Source of the DNA: Sediminimonas qiaohouensis DSM 21189
GTDB lineage: Bacteria; Pseudomonadota; Alphaproteobacteria; Rhodobacterales; Rhodobacteraceae
Assembly (NCBI RefSeq): GCF_000423645.1
Contig: NZ_AUIJ01000023.1
Location: forward strand, 1-42,763
Length of the DNA: 42,763 bases
Direction of reading: 5' to 3'
The position numbers were made by a program, and so were the translations under genes. Each line of letters starts with the position of its first letter. Within the stretch, counting starts at the first letter, position 1. The notes under the pieces are model-generated. The model was not told where the DNA came from, searched no databases, and was given only the letters and a program-made list of their open reading frames with translations. Shown here one piece after another: positions 7,739 to 16,937 of this stretch.

Positions 7739-9001
7739 TTAGCGTCGCTTGAGCCGGCGCATCAGGTCTTCGCTGGCGTAGCCATCGGGCGTCATGCCCT
7801 GCGACACCTGGTAGGCACGGATGGCATTGACGGTGTTGGGGCCGATAATGCCGTCGATCTTTTCCACGTCGAACCCCTTGCGGCGCAGGCGGCGCTGCAT
7901 GTCCTTGCGCTCGGAAAACGACAGGGGCTTGTAGCCGCGCGGCCAGCTTGCCTGTATCGGCGGGCCACCGGCGAGGCGGTCGGCGAGGTGGCCAACGCCG
8001 ATCACGTAGGCATCGGCCTTGTTGTAGCGCTCGATCACGCCGAAATTGTCAAAGATCATGAACGCCGCCCCCTGCGCCCCGGCAGGCAAGAGGATGGACG
8101 CGCGACCGTGGTTTGGCACTGCGTTTCCGTCGATCCCGCGCACGCCCATCGACGCCCACTCGGACGGCATGCGGCGCACGTCGCGCCGGGCCAGCGAATG
8201 ATCGAAGCCGCGCGGCAAGCGCACCTCGACGCCCCATGGCTGCCCCTTGGTCCAGCCGAACCGTTTGAGATAGGCCGCCGTCGAGGCCAGCGCATCACCC
8301 GGATCGTCCGACCAGATATTGCGCCGCCCGTCACCGTCGAAATCCACCGCGTAGGCGAGATATGAGGTGGGGATAAACTGCGTATGGCCCATGGCGCCGG
8401 CCCAGCTTCCGCGCATGTCGCGCGGCGCCACGTCGCCCGATTGCAGGATCTTCAGCGCGGCGATCAGTTGCTTTTCAAAGAACGCGCCGCGACGGCCATC
8501 ATGGGCGAGCGTGGCCAGCGACGCGATCACGTCGCGCTGTCCGCGGCGGGCGCCATAGGCGCTTTCGAGGCCCCAGACGGCGGCGACGATTTCCTTGTCG
8601 ACGCCATAATGCGCCTCGATCGCGCGCAATGTGCGGGAATGCTTGCGCAGGGCCGCCTTGCCGTTGGAGACGCGGGTGGGCGAGGCGGCGCTATCGAGGT
8701 AATCCCATATCTGCTTGGTGAACTCGGACTGGTTGCGGTCTTTCTCGATCACCTCGGTATCATAGCGCACGCCGGCGAAGGCCCGCTCCAGCACGTCCTC
8801 GCGGATACCCTGCGCGCGCGCGCGGGCGCGGAAATCCTGCACCCAGCGGGCGAAATCCCCACGCGCCGGCGCGAGCTGCGGGTTGATCTGCATCGATGCA
8901 GGGCGCACCTCGGGCCGCAGGGATCGCTCGATCGGTCCGGCGCAGGCGCTGGTGGTGGCGACCACGGCCAAGGCCGTGGGGATGATAGATGTCAATCGCA
9001 T
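7739..9001 (-). CDS. MltB-type lytic murein transglycosylase with peptidoglycan-binding domain
   Basis: 420 residues from ATG at 9001; the frame runs 34 codons further upstream without signal-peptide character. Lytic transglycosylases cleave MurNAc-GlcNAc bonds to 1,6-anhydroMurNAc products. The signal sequence ends TTSAC with Cys20, a slightly off-consensus lipobox, so it may be an outer-membrane lipoprotein like MltB. The GH103 domain (about 45-340) has catalytic E146 in AVWGLESAYG and the family segment MGHTQFIPTSYLAYAVD. Residues about 355-420 form a PG_binding_1 domain (LRRKGFDVEKIDGIIGP). The gene is convergent with rppH, with 25 bases between the stops. Confidence 0.92.
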   Translation of the reverse strand: MRLTSIIPTALAVVATTSACAGPIERSLRPEVRPASMQINPQLAPARGDFARWVQDFRARARAQGIREDVLERAFAGVRYDTEVIEKDRNQSEFTKQIWDYLDSAASPTRVSNGKAALRKHSRTLRAIEAHYGVDKEIVAAVWGLESAYGARRGQRDVIASLATLAHDGRRGAFFEKQLIAALKILQSGDVAPRDMRGSWAGAMGHTQFIPTSYLAYAVDFDGDGRRNIWSDDPGDALASTAAYLKRFGWTKGQPWGVEVRLPRGFDHSLARRDVRRMPSEWASMGVRGIDGNAVPNHGRASILLPAGAQGAAFMIFDNFGVIERYNKADAYVIGVGHLADRLAGGPPIQASWPRGYKPLSFSERKDMQRRLRRKGFDVEKIDGIIGPNTVNAIRAYQVSQGMTPDGYASEDLMRRLKRR

Positions 9002-9121
9002 TGCTCGGCCCCGCTTTGTGCTTGGTCTTTTGCGGTAAACTAGCGTGATTTTGTCGATTTCGGAAGAAGCGTTGTCAACCGCGCGCGAATTGATGCCGAG
9101 CAATGCGCGGAGCGTGGGCCA

Positions 9122-11389
9122 TTATCCGCGCTTGCGCTTGGCCTTGCGCTTGATCTTGTCGGTCTTTCGTTTCGCCTTGACCTCGGCACGCCGCTTGGGC
9201 CCCCCGCGCCGCCTGCTGCCGCCGCCCGGCGCGGGGCGCGGTAGCTCGTCCCCCTCGATCGCCAGCAGCTCCAGCGCGAGGCCGCCGCTAACCGGGGCGG
9301 CCTCGGTCAGGCGAACGGTAACGCGCTGGCCCAGCGACAGGGTCAGGCCGGTATCGGCGCCCATCAGGGTGCCGGCGTCGCGGTCGAAATGGAAATACTC
9401 CTGCCCAATGGTACGAATGGGCACGAGGCCGTCGGCGCCGGTTTCGTCCAGCTTGACGAACACCCCGAACTTGGCAATGCCGCTGATCCGGCCGGTGAAT
9501 TCGTTGCCGACACGCTCGGCCAGGAAGGCGGCGAGGTAGCGGTCGGTGGTGTCGCGCTCGGCGGTCATGCTGCGGCGCTCGGTGTCGCTGATATGGGTGG
9601 CGGTGGCCTCCAGCTCTTCGATCTCAGCGGGGCTCAGGCCGTCGTCGCCCCAGCCATGCGCGGTGATCAGGGCGCGGTGCACGACCAGGTCGGAATAGCG
9701 GCGTATCGGCGACGTGAAATGCGCGTATTTCTGCAGGGAAAGCCCGAAATGCCCGAAGTTTTCGGGGCTATAATAGGCCTGCGTCATGGCGCGCAGGGTG
9801 GACAGGTTGATCAGCTCGTCCTGATCGGTGCCCTCGGCCTGCGCCAGCAGCGCGTTGAGGTGCGATGTCTTGAGCACCTGCCCCTTGGCCAGAACGAGGC
9901 CGGCGGCCTCGGCCACCTCGCGCAGCGCATCGAGCTTTTCGGGCGCGGGTTCCTCGTGGACGCGGAAGAGGAGCGGCGATTTCTTGGCGGTCAGAGTCTC
10001 GGCGGCGGCGACGTTCGCGAGGACCATGAATTCCTCGATCATCCGGTGGGCATCGAGGCGGTCGGCGAAGTTGACCGACAGAACCTTGCCCGCGTCGCTC
10101 AGCACGATCTTGCGCTCGGGCAGGTCCAGGTCAAGCGGCTGGCGGCGGCGGCGGGCCTCGGCCAGGGCGCGGTAGGCGGCGAAGAGGGGGTGGATCACCT
10201 CGTCCACCAGCGGCGCGGTTTTGTCGTCGGGGTTGCCATCCTCGGCGTCCTGCGCCTGTTTGTAGGTCAGCGCTGCCGAGGATTGCATGATCCCACGCGT
10301 GAACGTGTGGCCTAACTTGTTGCCATTGCTGTCAATTTTCATCCTGACTGCGACGCAAGCACGTGGGACGCCCTCGTGCAGGCTACACAAATCGCCGGAC
10401 AGGCGATCGGGTAGCATCGGCACGACGCGGTCGGGGAAGTAGCTGGAATTGCCGCGCTTGCGCGCCTCGTTGTCCAGCGCCGAGCCGGGCCGGACGTAAT
10501 GCGCGACATCGGCAATGGCGACCCAGATCACGTGCCCGCCCTCGTTGCCGGGGTCGTCATCGGCATGCGCCCAGCAGGCATCGTCGCGGTCGCGTGCATC
10601 CCACGGGTCGATGGTGATCAGGGGCCTGTCGCGCAGATCCTCGCGGCCCGACAGGCCGGCGGGTTTCATCGCGTCCGCCTCGGATATCACCTTGTCGGGG
10701 AAGGAATCGGGAATGCCATATTGGTGAATCGCGATCAGGCTGACGGCCTTGGGCGCGGAGGGGTCCCCCAAACGTTCGACCACGCGGGCGCGGGGCAGGC
10801 CCATGCGGGCGCGCGGGCCACTCTGCTCGGCCTCGACCAGCTCGCCGTCCTTGGCGCCGCCGGTTGCGCCTGCGGGCACGTTCCATTCCTTGCCGTCACC
10901 CTTGTCGATGGGCACGATGCGCCCGCCCTCGTCGCCGGTGCGGAACACGCCCAGAACGCGACGCGGATTGGCGCCGATGCGGCGGATCAGGCGCCCCTCG
11001 TAATGGTGCGCCTCGCCCTTGACCTCTTGCAGGCGGGCAAGGATGCGGTCGCCTTCGCCCAGCGCCGGATCAGAGGCGCGCGGGATCATCAGGATCACGG
11101 GCTCGACGCCCTCGCCCTGCCACTCCAACGGGCGCGCCAACAAATCGCCATCATCGCTTTGGCCGGATACCTGAACCACGCTGACGGGCGGCAGGCGATC
11201 GGGGTCGCGATACGTCTTGCGGCGCTTTTCGAGGTGGCCCTCGGACTCGAGCTCCTTGAGGACGCGCTTGAGATCGATCCGCGCAGCCCCCTTGATGCCA
11301 AAGGCCTTGGCGATATCGCGTTTCGAATTGAGGGTCGGGTTGTCGGAAATCCATTGCAGGATCTCCGCCTTGGTGGGGATATGGCTCAT
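9122..11389 (-). CDS. rnr: Ribonuclease R
   Basis: 755 residues. It is a processive 3'-5' exoribonuclease able to degrade structured RNA. Domain order: N-terminal winged helix (about 1-65, LNSKRDIAKAFGIKG), cold-shock domains (about 70-235), RNB catalytic domain (about 255-590) with the acidic metal site in TIDPWDARDRDDACWA and HFTSPIRRYSDL, and an S1 domain (about 630-715, GRISGIAKFGVFVKL). A Lys/Arg-rich tail ends the protein. It starts a run of minus-strand genes' 3' half; the next upstream gene ends 31 bases away, so co-transcription with dapE and the DUF2064 gene is likely. Confidence 0.95.
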   Translation of the reverse strand: MSHIPTKAEILQWISDNPTLNSKRDIAKAFGIKGAARIDLKRVLKELESEGHLEKRRKTYRDPDRLPPVSVVQVSGQSDDGDLLARPLEWQGEGVEPVILMIPRASDPALGEGDRILARLQEVKGEAHHYEGRLIRRIGANPRRVLGVFRTGDEGGRIVPIDKGDGKEWNVPAGATGGAKDGELVEAEQSGPRARMGLPRARVVERLGDPSAPKAVSLIAIHQYGIPDSFPDKVISEADAMKPAGLSGREDLRDRPLITIDPWDARDRDDACWAHADDDPGNEGGHVIWVAIADVAHYVRPGSALDNEARKRGNSSYFPDRVVPMLPDRLSGDLCSLHEGVPRACVAVRMKIDSNGNKLGHTFTRGIMQSSAALTYKQAQDAEDGNPDDKTAPLVDEVIHPLFAAYRALAEARRRRQPLDLDLPERKIVLSDAGKVLSVNFADRLDAHRMIEEFMVLANVAAAETLTAKKSPLLFRVHEEPAPEKLDALREVAEAAGLVLAKGQVLKTSHLNALLAQAEGTDQDELINLSTLRAMTQAYYSPENFGHFGLSLQKYAHFTSPIRRYSDLVVHRALITAHGWGDDGLSPAEIEELEATATHISDTERRSMTAERDTTDRYLAAFLAERVGNEFTGRISGIAKFGVFVKLDETGADGLVPIRTIGQEYFHFDRDAGTLMGADTGLTLSLGQRVTVRLTEAAPVSGGLALELLAIEGDELPRPAPGGGSRRRGGPKRRAEVKAKRKTDKIKRKAKRKRG

Positions 11390-11420
11390 GCCGTTCCAGT
11401 AACACAGGCACCAACGGGCG

Positions 11421-12029
11421 TCATTGGCGAAAATGCCCCTGCGCGCGGGTCATGGCCAGATCGGCGGAGGTGTCCACATCGTGCAACGTATCGACCAGCG
11501 CGATTCGCGCGCGGGGCAGGCTACCCATGCTGTCGGAAAGCGCATGTTCACTGGACCAGCGCACCGAACGAAAGAGGGTTGCAGGCGGCGGTGTGGTGCG
11601 TTTCATCCCCACCAGCCAGAACCCCCCGTCGCCCGCCGGGCCGAACACCGCGTCATTGCGCCCGAGCGCGGCAAACGCCCGCGCGATATGGACGGCGCGA
11701 ACGCCGGGAATATCGCCGCCGATGATGCAGGCCGGGCCGGGCGGAAGGCCGCGCAGGATACGCGCCATCCGCGCGCCCAGATCACCGCCGCCCTGCGCGA
11801 TGCGCGGCAGGTGCGCGGGCCAGGCGCGGCTATGCAACCCGGCATGATCGGGCGAGACCGCGAGAACGAGCTGCCAGCGCGGATCATCCAGCCGCCGCAG
11901 CACGCGGGCCACCTGATGGCGGAACCACCACACCGCGGGCACATGCCCGATCTCGCGGCCCAGCCGGGTTTTCACACGCCCCGGGCGCGGTTCCTTGACC
12001 ATCACCACAAGGCGCGGACGGCGGCGCAT
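11421..12029 (-). CDS. DUF2064 / TIGR04282-type nucleotidyl- or glycosyltransferase-like protein
   Basis: 202 residues from ATG at 12029, one base after the dapE stop (TGACATG). The GT-A-like fold is suggested by the N-terminal VVMVKEPRPGRVKTRLG (nucleotide-binding loop with Lys-Thr-Arg) and by IIGGDIPGV near residue 110, where the Asp is in the position of a metal-binding DxD. FGPAGDGGFWLVGM is the second family hallmark. These proteins are annotated as glycosyltransferases, some near arsenosugar genes, but no such genes occur here and the substrate is unknown. Translational coupling to dapE is likely. Confidence 0.8.
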   Translation of the reverse strand: MRRRPRLVVMVKEPRPGRVKTRLGREIGHVPAVWWFRHQVARVLRRLDDPRWQLVLAVSPDHAGLHSRAWPAHLPRIAQGGGDLGARMARILRGLPPGPACIIGGDIPGVRAVHIARAFAALGRNDAVFGPAGDGGFWLVGMKRTTPPPATLFRSVRWSSEHALSDSMGSLPRARIALVDTLHDVDTSADLAMTRAQGHFRQ

Positions 12030-12030
12030 G

Positions 12031-13191
12031 TCAGCCGAAGAATTCACGCAACACGCGGGTATAGACCGCCTTGAGCTGCTGGATCTGGTCGATATCGACC
12101 CGCTCGTCGACCTGGTGCATGGTTTGGCCGACAAGGCCGAACTCGACCACCGGGCAGTGATCCTTGATAAAGCGCGCATCCGACGTGCCGCCGGTGGTGG
12201 ACAATTCCGGGCGGGTGCCGGTTTCGGCCTCGACCGCGCCGCTGACCAGATCGGACAGGGCGCCGGGCGGGGTGAGGAAGCTTTCGCCGGAGATTTTGAC
12301 ATCGACATCGACGCTTAGGCCAAACTCGGCGGCGACGCGATCTGCCTCGTCGCGCAGCCACTCGCTCAGCGATGCGCCGGAATGGGTGTCGTTGAAGCGG
12401 ATGTTCACCGTCGCCCGCGCCTGCGCCGGGATCACGTTGGTGGCCGGGTTGCCGGTGTCGATGGTCACCACCGCCAGCGTCGAGGGATCGAAATGATCGG
12501 TGCCGGTATCCAGCGTGTGCGATGACAGCCGGTCCATCAGCCGCGCCATCGCCGGAAGCGGATTGTTGGCGCGGTGCGGATAGGCCGAATGCCCCTGCAC
12601 GCCTGTCACGGTGAACCACGCCGACAGCGATCCGCGCCGCCCGATCTTTATCATCTCGCCCATGTGGTTGGGGCAAGTCGGCTCTCCCACCACGCAGGCG
12701 GCCATCGCCTCGCCCTCGGCCTGCATCCAATCCAGCAGGGCGGTGGTGCCGTCGATCGACTCGCCCTCCTCGTCGCCGGTGATGGTCAGGATCACCGCGC
12801 CCTCGGGCGGCGTGTCGCGCACGAAATCGATCGCCGCGGCAACAAAGGCCGCCACGCCCGATTTCATGTCGCAGGCGCCGCGCCCCCACAGCATGCCATC
12901 GCGGCACTCGGCGCCAAAGGGATCGACGGACCACGCCGCCGGCTCGCCCACCGGCACCACGTCGGTATGCCCGTTGAAGCCGAACGTTCGCGGGTGCCCT
13001 TTCGCCCCCCAGCGGGCAAAGAGGTTCGCCACCCCGCCGCGATCCACGCGGGTGCAGGCAAATCCGGCGTGTTCCAGCATCCCCTGCAACAGCACCAGCG
13101 CGCCGCCTTCCTTTGGCGTCACCGAGGGGCAGCGGATCAACCGCGCAGTCAGCTCCACCGCGTCGGTTGGCGTGGGCGTGTGGTTTGGCAT
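12031..13191 (-). CDS. dapE: Succinyl-diaminopimelate desuccinylase DapE
   Basis: 386 residues. It removes succinate from N-succinyl-LL-diaminopimelate on the way to meso-DAP and lysine. M20 zinc peptidase family: metal ligands H75 and D77 in [12 protein letters not shown], then CDMKSG, catalytic Glu in DEEGES, and the dimerisation domain containing [20 protein letters not shown] (residues about 185-300). The C-terminal segment [14 protein letters not shown] is diagnostic for DapE. The start at 13191 is set by a strong AAGGAG ribosome binding site 7-8 bases upstream; the open frame continues 27 codons further with no such site. DapD, the succinylating enzyme of the same branch, is encoded at 15070-15897. 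Confidence 0.95.
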   Translation of the reverse strand: MPNHTPTPTDAVELTARLIRCPSVTPKEGGALVLLQGMLEHAGFACTRVDRGGVANLFARWGAKGHPRTFGFNGHTDVVPVGEPAAWSVDPFGAECRDGMLWGRGACDMKSGVAAFVAAAIDFVRDTPPEGAVILTITGDEEGESIDGTTALLDWMQAEGEAMAACVVGEPTCPNHMGEMIKIGRRGSLSAWFTVTGVQGHSAYPHRANNPLPAMARLMDRLSSHTLDTGTDHFDPSTLAVVTIDTGNPATNVIPAQARATVNIRFNDTHSGASLSEWLRDEADRVAAEFGLSVDVDVKISGESFLTPPGALSDLVSGAVEAETGTRPELSTTGGTSDARFIKDHCPVVEFGLVGQTMHQVDERVDIDQIQQLKAVYTRVLREFFG

Positions 13192-13549
13192 TGCTGGCTC
13201 CTTCTTTTGCGTCGTGGCTGCGCGCCGGGCGCCTGCGTTGCGGAAATGGCGCGACGCCCGTCCGTCCCGCACGGGCGGGTCCGAATGGACTTAACAGGCG
13301 CGCAAGCGGCGTGCTAGGCTCTCGGTAATAATAGCCCGAGGCAGGGCAGACCGAGCAGGCGACCCGCGCAAAGCCGACAGAAGCACGGCGGCGGGGCATT
13401 GTAGTAACATGGATTCAAGAAGGGGCACCCCCCTTAGCGCTGCGGGCTGTGCTGTCTCCAACCGGGTTGGGGCAGGATGACGATGTATTGCAAAGGCGAC
13501 AGAGCGCCGAACATGGGCCGCACGGCGCCCCACGGACGAGGCGCCTAGG

Positions 13550-14653
13550 ATGGCGTGGATCGGCATCGCGGGCCCGAATGAGCACCTGTTCTCGATTCTG
13601 GGGCTGGAGGCGGACACGCCGCCCGGCCGCCATGCCCCGCCCGATCTGTCATGCGCCGATAGCCTGCTTGCGCGCGGCACGATCCTTGTCGAGGCGACAC
13701 TTTCCCCGGATCGGCGGCCCCAGACCCTGATCGGGTTCAACCGCGATCACCCGTGGTGTAGTAGCCTCTCGCTCAATACCCTGCCCGGCGGCGGCGTTGC
13801 CCTGGTTTTGACGCAAGGCACCGACGTGATCCACGCCACCCTGCCCGACAGGTTGCCTGCGCGCGGCGAGACGGTGCGCATCACCTATGCCTGGGACGCG
13901 CCCGCCCGTCATGGCCGCCTCAGCGTCGAACACCCAAGCAGCGGGCGCATCTTCCTGACCGATGTCGAGGCGCCCAAACCGATTCCGCTCACCGATCTGC
14001 GGCTACTGGTGCACGATCCGGCCTGGACCGAGCCGGGCGGCGAGATCAGCCTGCTGGCCGTTTCCACCACGCCCGAGCCGATCGGCCCGCAACCCACGCT
14101 GCGCCCCGATGTGCCGATCGCAACCCCCGGCGGCTACAGGCCGGCCGGATCGCTGCGCACCGGCGATCTTGTCCGCACCATGACCGGGCAGAGCGTGCCG
14201 GTGCTGGACGTGCTGCACCGCACCGTTCCCGCCAGCGGCAGCTTTGCCCCGGTGCGCCTGCGCGCGCCCTATTTCGGGCTTCGCCGCGATATCGTCGTGG
14301 CCCCGGATCAGCACCTGGTGATCGGGGGGTCGGATGTTGAATACACCTTTGGCCGCGAACGGGTTTTGGTCCCTGCCCGGCACCTGGTGAACGGCACGTC
14401 CGCGTTGAATGAGCGCAGCGGGCCAACCACCCGGTACGTTCAGGTCCTGTTGCCCGGTCACGAGGTCCTGATCGCGGCAGGCGCCCCCGCTGAAAGCCTG
14501 TTCATCGGTCGCTTGCGGCGCAAACGTGCCCTGTTGGCCGCCAGCGTGCTGCACCGCTATCCGCGCGCCTACCTGCCCGAGCACGCGCAATCGGCCTACC
14601 GCGTTTTGAAACCCTACGAGGCGATGACCCTGGCGGCGCAGCGCGCGGCGTAA
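13550..14653 (+). CDS. Hint-domain protein lacking the usual N-terminal Cys of the domain
   Basis: 367 residues. The N-terminal part (about 1-175) looks like a beta-rich jelly-roll or lectin-like region without a signal peptide. The C-terminal part is a Hint_2-type (Hedgehog/intein) domain beginning near residue 183: IATPGGYRPAGSLRTGDLV, then VVAPDQHLVI with the conserved H255, then a region like VPARHLVNG. In related Rhodobacteraceae proteins the domain begins CFxxGT with the autoprocessing Cys; here that position is T183 (TLRPDVPIATP), so self-cleavage by the usual thioester route is not expected. Its role is unknown. The gene is monocistronic and ends 4 bases before the convergent gene. 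A weak GAGG lies upstream of the start. Confidence 0.75.
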   Translation: MAWIGIAGPNEHLFSILGLEADTPPGRHAPPDLSCADSLLARGTILVEATLSPDRRPQTLIGFNRDHPWCSSLSLNTLPGGGVALVLTQGTDVIHATLPDRLPARGETVRITYAWDAPARHGRLSVEHPSSGRIFLTDVEAPKPIPLTDLRLLVHDPAWTEPGGEISLLAVSTTPEPIGPQPTLRPDVPIATPGGYRPAGSLRTGDLVRTMTGQSVPVLDVLHRTVPASGSFAPVRLRAPYFGLRRDIVVAPDQHLVIGGSDVEYTFGRERVLVPARHLVNGTSALNERSGPTTRYVQVLLPGHEVLIAAGAPAESLFIGRLRRKRALLAASVLHRYPRAYLPEHAQSAYRVLKPYEAMTLAAQRAA

Positions 14654-14657
14654 GCGA

Positions 14658-14990
14658 TCAGTCGTAATGCGGCGTGATCTGCGCCACGATGACCGAATTC
14701 TCGTCAAGCGCGCGCTGCATCAGGGCGCGCTCGTCCTCGTCCATCTCGTGCCCTTGGGCGGCGCGCTCTTCTGCGGTGCCGTACCCGGTCACATCCAGCG
14801 GCGCCTGGTCGGCCTGCTTGAGAATGGCAACGGTCTCGCGCACGGCTTCGGCCTCGTCCACGCCGGAGGCATAACACATCAGCGCCGCGCCCGTGGCCCC
14901 CTTGGGCAGGCCATCGCCATCCTTGCGGCCCAGTTGCACCAACAGGGTATAAACCTTCTGCCGGTTGGGTTTATCGGTCTTGTCGGCCAT
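14658..14990 (-). CDS. Small conserved-looking protein of unknown function
   Basis: 110 residues from ATG at 14990 (MADKTDKPNRQKVYTLL). A second in-frame ATG at 15005 lies inside an intergenic repeat, so the downstream one is preferred; AGG six bases before it may act as the ribosome binding site. The protein is acidic, soluble and without signal peptide. It has a helical middle part (DEAEAVRETVAILKQADQAPLDVTGYG) and an acidic C-terminus (EMDEDERALMQRALDENSVIVAQITP). I do not recognise a family with a known activity. It lies 79 bases downstream of dapD in the same direction and could be co-transcribed. Confidence 0.65.
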   Translation of the reverse strand: MADKTDKPNRQKVYTLLVQLGRKDGDGLPKGATGAALMCYASGVDEAEAVRETVAILKQADQAPLDVTGYGTAEERAAQGHEMDEDERALMQRALDENSVIVAQITPHYD

Positions 14991-15002
14991 CTTGCCTGCT
15001 TT

Positions 15003-15033
15003 CATCTTGCTCAAAATACTCCCGCCGGAGGCG
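15003..15033 (-). repeat. Rhodobacteraceae-type intergenic repeat
   Basis: On the minus strand this reads CGCCTCCGGCGGGAGTATTT and continues TGAGCAAGATG. It contains a short stem (CTCC/GGAG, 15019-15022 with 15027-15030) followed by TATTTT. I recognise this as a motif seen after many genes in Rhodobacteraceae. Here it lies between dapD and the 14658-14990 gene and supplies a possible alternative ATG (15003-15005). A related sequence is at 29384-29442. It may act as a weak transcription terminator for dapD. Confidence 0.5.
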
Positions 15034-15069
15034 TCCACGGCAGCCGCACGCGCCCCGGCGGGGGTTGGA

Positions 15070-15897
15070 TCAATCCCGCAGCAATTCGTTGATCGAGGTC
15101 TTGGCGCGGGTCTGCGCGTCCACGCGCTTGACGATCACCGCGCAGTAAAGGTTGAGGTTGTTCTTCGTGGGCATCGATCCGGACACCACGACCGATCCGG
15201 ACGGCACTTCGCCCATGAACACCTCGCCGGTTTCGCGATCGACGATCTTGGTCGATTTGCCGATATAGACCCCCATGCCAAGGACCGATCCCTCGCGCAC
15301 GATGCAGCCCTCAACCACCTCGGAACGGGCACCGATAAAGCAGTTGTCCTCGATGATCGTCGGACCGGCCTGCATCGGTTCCAGCACGCCGCCGATGCCG
15401 ACGCCGCCCGACAGGTGCACGCCCTTGCCGATCTGCGCGCAGCTTCCCACGGTAGCCCAGGTATCAACCATCGTGCCCTCGTCCACATAGGCACCAAGGT
15501 TCACGAAGGACGGCATCAGGACAACACCCGGCGCGATATAGGCCGAACGGCGCGCGACGCAGTTGGGCACCGCGCGGAACCCGGCGCCTTGCCAGTCGCT
15601 GTCGGACCAGCCCTTGAACTTGCTATCGACCTTGTCCCACCAGCCACCGCCCTGCGGGCCGCCGGATTGCTGTTCCATGTCCTTGATGCGGAACCCCAGA
15701 AGGACCGCCTTCTTGGCCCATTGGTTGACGTGCCACTGCCCGTCGTCGCCAGGCTCGGCGACGCGCAGCTTGCCGCTATCGAGCGCATCGAGCGTGGCCT
15801 CGATCGCGTCGCGCGTCTCGCCCTTGGTGGCGGGGGTGATCTGATCGCGGGTTTCCCACGCGGCCTCAATGGCGGTTTCGAGTTGGGCGTTGGACAT
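15070..15897 (-). CDS. dapD: 2,3,4,5-tetrahydropyridine-2,6-dicarboxylate N-succinyltransferase DapD
   Basis: 275 residues, the standard DapD length. It transfers succinate from succinyl-CoA to tetrahydrodipicolinate in the succinylase branch of lysine and meso-DAP synthesis. The N-terminal helical domain (about 1-100) is followed by a left-handed beta helix of hexapeptide repeats (about 105-245), seen in [25 protein letters not shown] and [19 protein letters not shown], and a C-terminal strand region ([18 protein letters not shown]). DapE in this window acts two steps later. The gene is divergent from the LOG-family gene and has its own promoter candidate. Confidence 0.96.
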   Translation of the reverse strand: MSNAQLETAIEAAWETRDQITPATKGETRDAIEATLDALDSGKLRVAEPGDDGQWHVNQWAKKAVLLGFRIKDMEQQSGGPQGGGWWDKVDSKFKGWSDSDWQGAGFRAVPNCVARRSAYIAPGVVLMPSFVNLGAYVDEGTMVDTWATVGSCAQIGKGVHLSGGVGIGGVLEPMQAGPTIIEDNCFIGARSEVVEGCIVREGSVLGMGVYIGKSTKIVDRETGEVFMGEVPSGSVVVSGSMPTKNNLNLYCAVIVKRVDAQTRAKTSINELLRD

Positions 15898-15941
15898 GCG
15901 GGCACACTCCCTGATTTTTCGTGTTGCGGCTCAACCCTCGC

Positions 15942-15969
15942 CTATAAGGTCTGATGGGGCGCCCTGCAA
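15942..15969 (-). promoter_or_regulatory. Candidate dapD promoter
   Basis: On the minus strand, TTGCAG (15964-15969) and TTATAG (15942-15947) are separated by 16 bases. The implied start of transcription near 15935 gives a leader of about 38 bases before dapD. This is a plausible sigma70-type promoter by sequence only. Confidence 0.45.
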
Positions 15970-16091
15970 TGCGGCGCTGCGCGGGGCATGCGCGACATGG
16001 GCGCATCAGGCGGCACGCCTTGCGGCTTTCGCTGGCAATCTAGGCTGTCAGCCGATAGGTCTGGGGCAGTATTCAACATCGGGGTTTCACA

Positions 16092-16928
16092 GTGACCAAG
16101 AAGGATAGGAGCCGCGTCTTTCGCGATGCCCAAGCCGATTTCCACAGCGCGCACGGTGTGCCCGACACGCCGCAAACGCGGGCGCCGTCCTACAAGCTGG
16201 CTTTTGCGGATGACGATTTCCTTTGCAGAGATGAATTGCGCCCGGTGAGGTTGCAGCTTGAGCTGTTGAAACCGCAATTGCTGATGGATGAATACGGCAT
16301 CCACAGCACCGTGGTTCTCATGGGTGGCTCGCGTATTCCGCGGCCCGAGCACAAGCAGTCCGCGCGCACGCAGACCTTGGCGGATCTATCGCACTACTAC
16401 GACGAGGCGCGCGAATTTTCGCGGCTGATGACGCTCAGGTCCCTGGAAAACGGGGATCATGAGAACGTCATCTGCACCGGTGGCGGCCCGGGTGTGATGG
16501 AGGCGGGCAACCGCGGTGCGCATGAGGCGGGCGGCGTTTCCATCGGTTTCAACATCGTGTTGCCGCATGAACAGGCACCGAACGATTTCGTCACGCCGGA
16601 TCTGTGCTTCAACTTCCACTATTTCGCGATCCGCAAGATGCATTTCCTGATGCGCGCAAACGCGATCTGTATCTTTCCCGGCGGGTTTGGCACGCTGGAC
16701 GAGATGTTCGAGAGCCTGACGCTGATCCAGACAAACCGCATGCGGCGAATTCCATTTCTGCTGTTCGGTCACGAATTCTGGAATCGAATCATCAACTGGG
16801 ACGCGTTGGCCGACGCGGGCACGATCAGCGACGAGGATCTGGACCTGTTCCGGTTCGTGGAAACCGCCGCCGAGGCGGTCGATATCATCGACAACTGGAA
16901 CTACGATCAGGACCCGGTCAAGGGGTGA
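16092..16928 (+). CDS. LOG-family Rossmann-fold protein (TIGR00730-like)
   Basis: 278 residues from a GTG start with GGGG about 8 bases upstream. The LOG (Lonely Guy) core is clear: VVLMGGSRIPRP, CTGGGPGVMEAGNRGA near residue 130, and PGGFGTLDEMFE beginning at P196. LOG proteins hydrolyse nucleoside 5'-monophosphates such as cytokinin ribotides or AMP to free base and ribose 5-phosphate. The ~70-residue N-terminal extension makes this a longer variant than the ~190-residue LOGs, so the substrate cannot be assumed. It is divergent from dapD and converges on the small gene at 16938, with 9 bases between the stops. Confidence 0.85.
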   Translation: MTKKDRSRVFRDAQADFHSAHGVPDTPQTRAPSYKLAFADDDFLCRDELRPVRLQLELLKPQLLMDEYGIHSTVVLMGGSRIPRPEHKQSARTQTLADLSHYYDEAREFSRLMTLRSLENGDHENVICTGGGPGVMEAGNRGAHEAGGVSIGFNIVLPHEQAPNDFVTPDLCFNFHYFAIRKMHFLMRANAICIFPGGFGTLDEMFESLTLIQTNRMRRIPFLLFGHEFWNRIINWDALADAGTISDEDLDLFRFVETAAEAVDIIDNWNYDQDPVKG

Positions 16929-16937
16929 TCGCCCCGC

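Noticed and set aside
8384-9043. Plus-strand frames antisense to the lytic transglycosylase, and similar ones antisense to rnr, serA and recQ
   Set aside because: Composition is that of GC-rich antisense readings; none has a recognisable family or convincing ribosome binding site.
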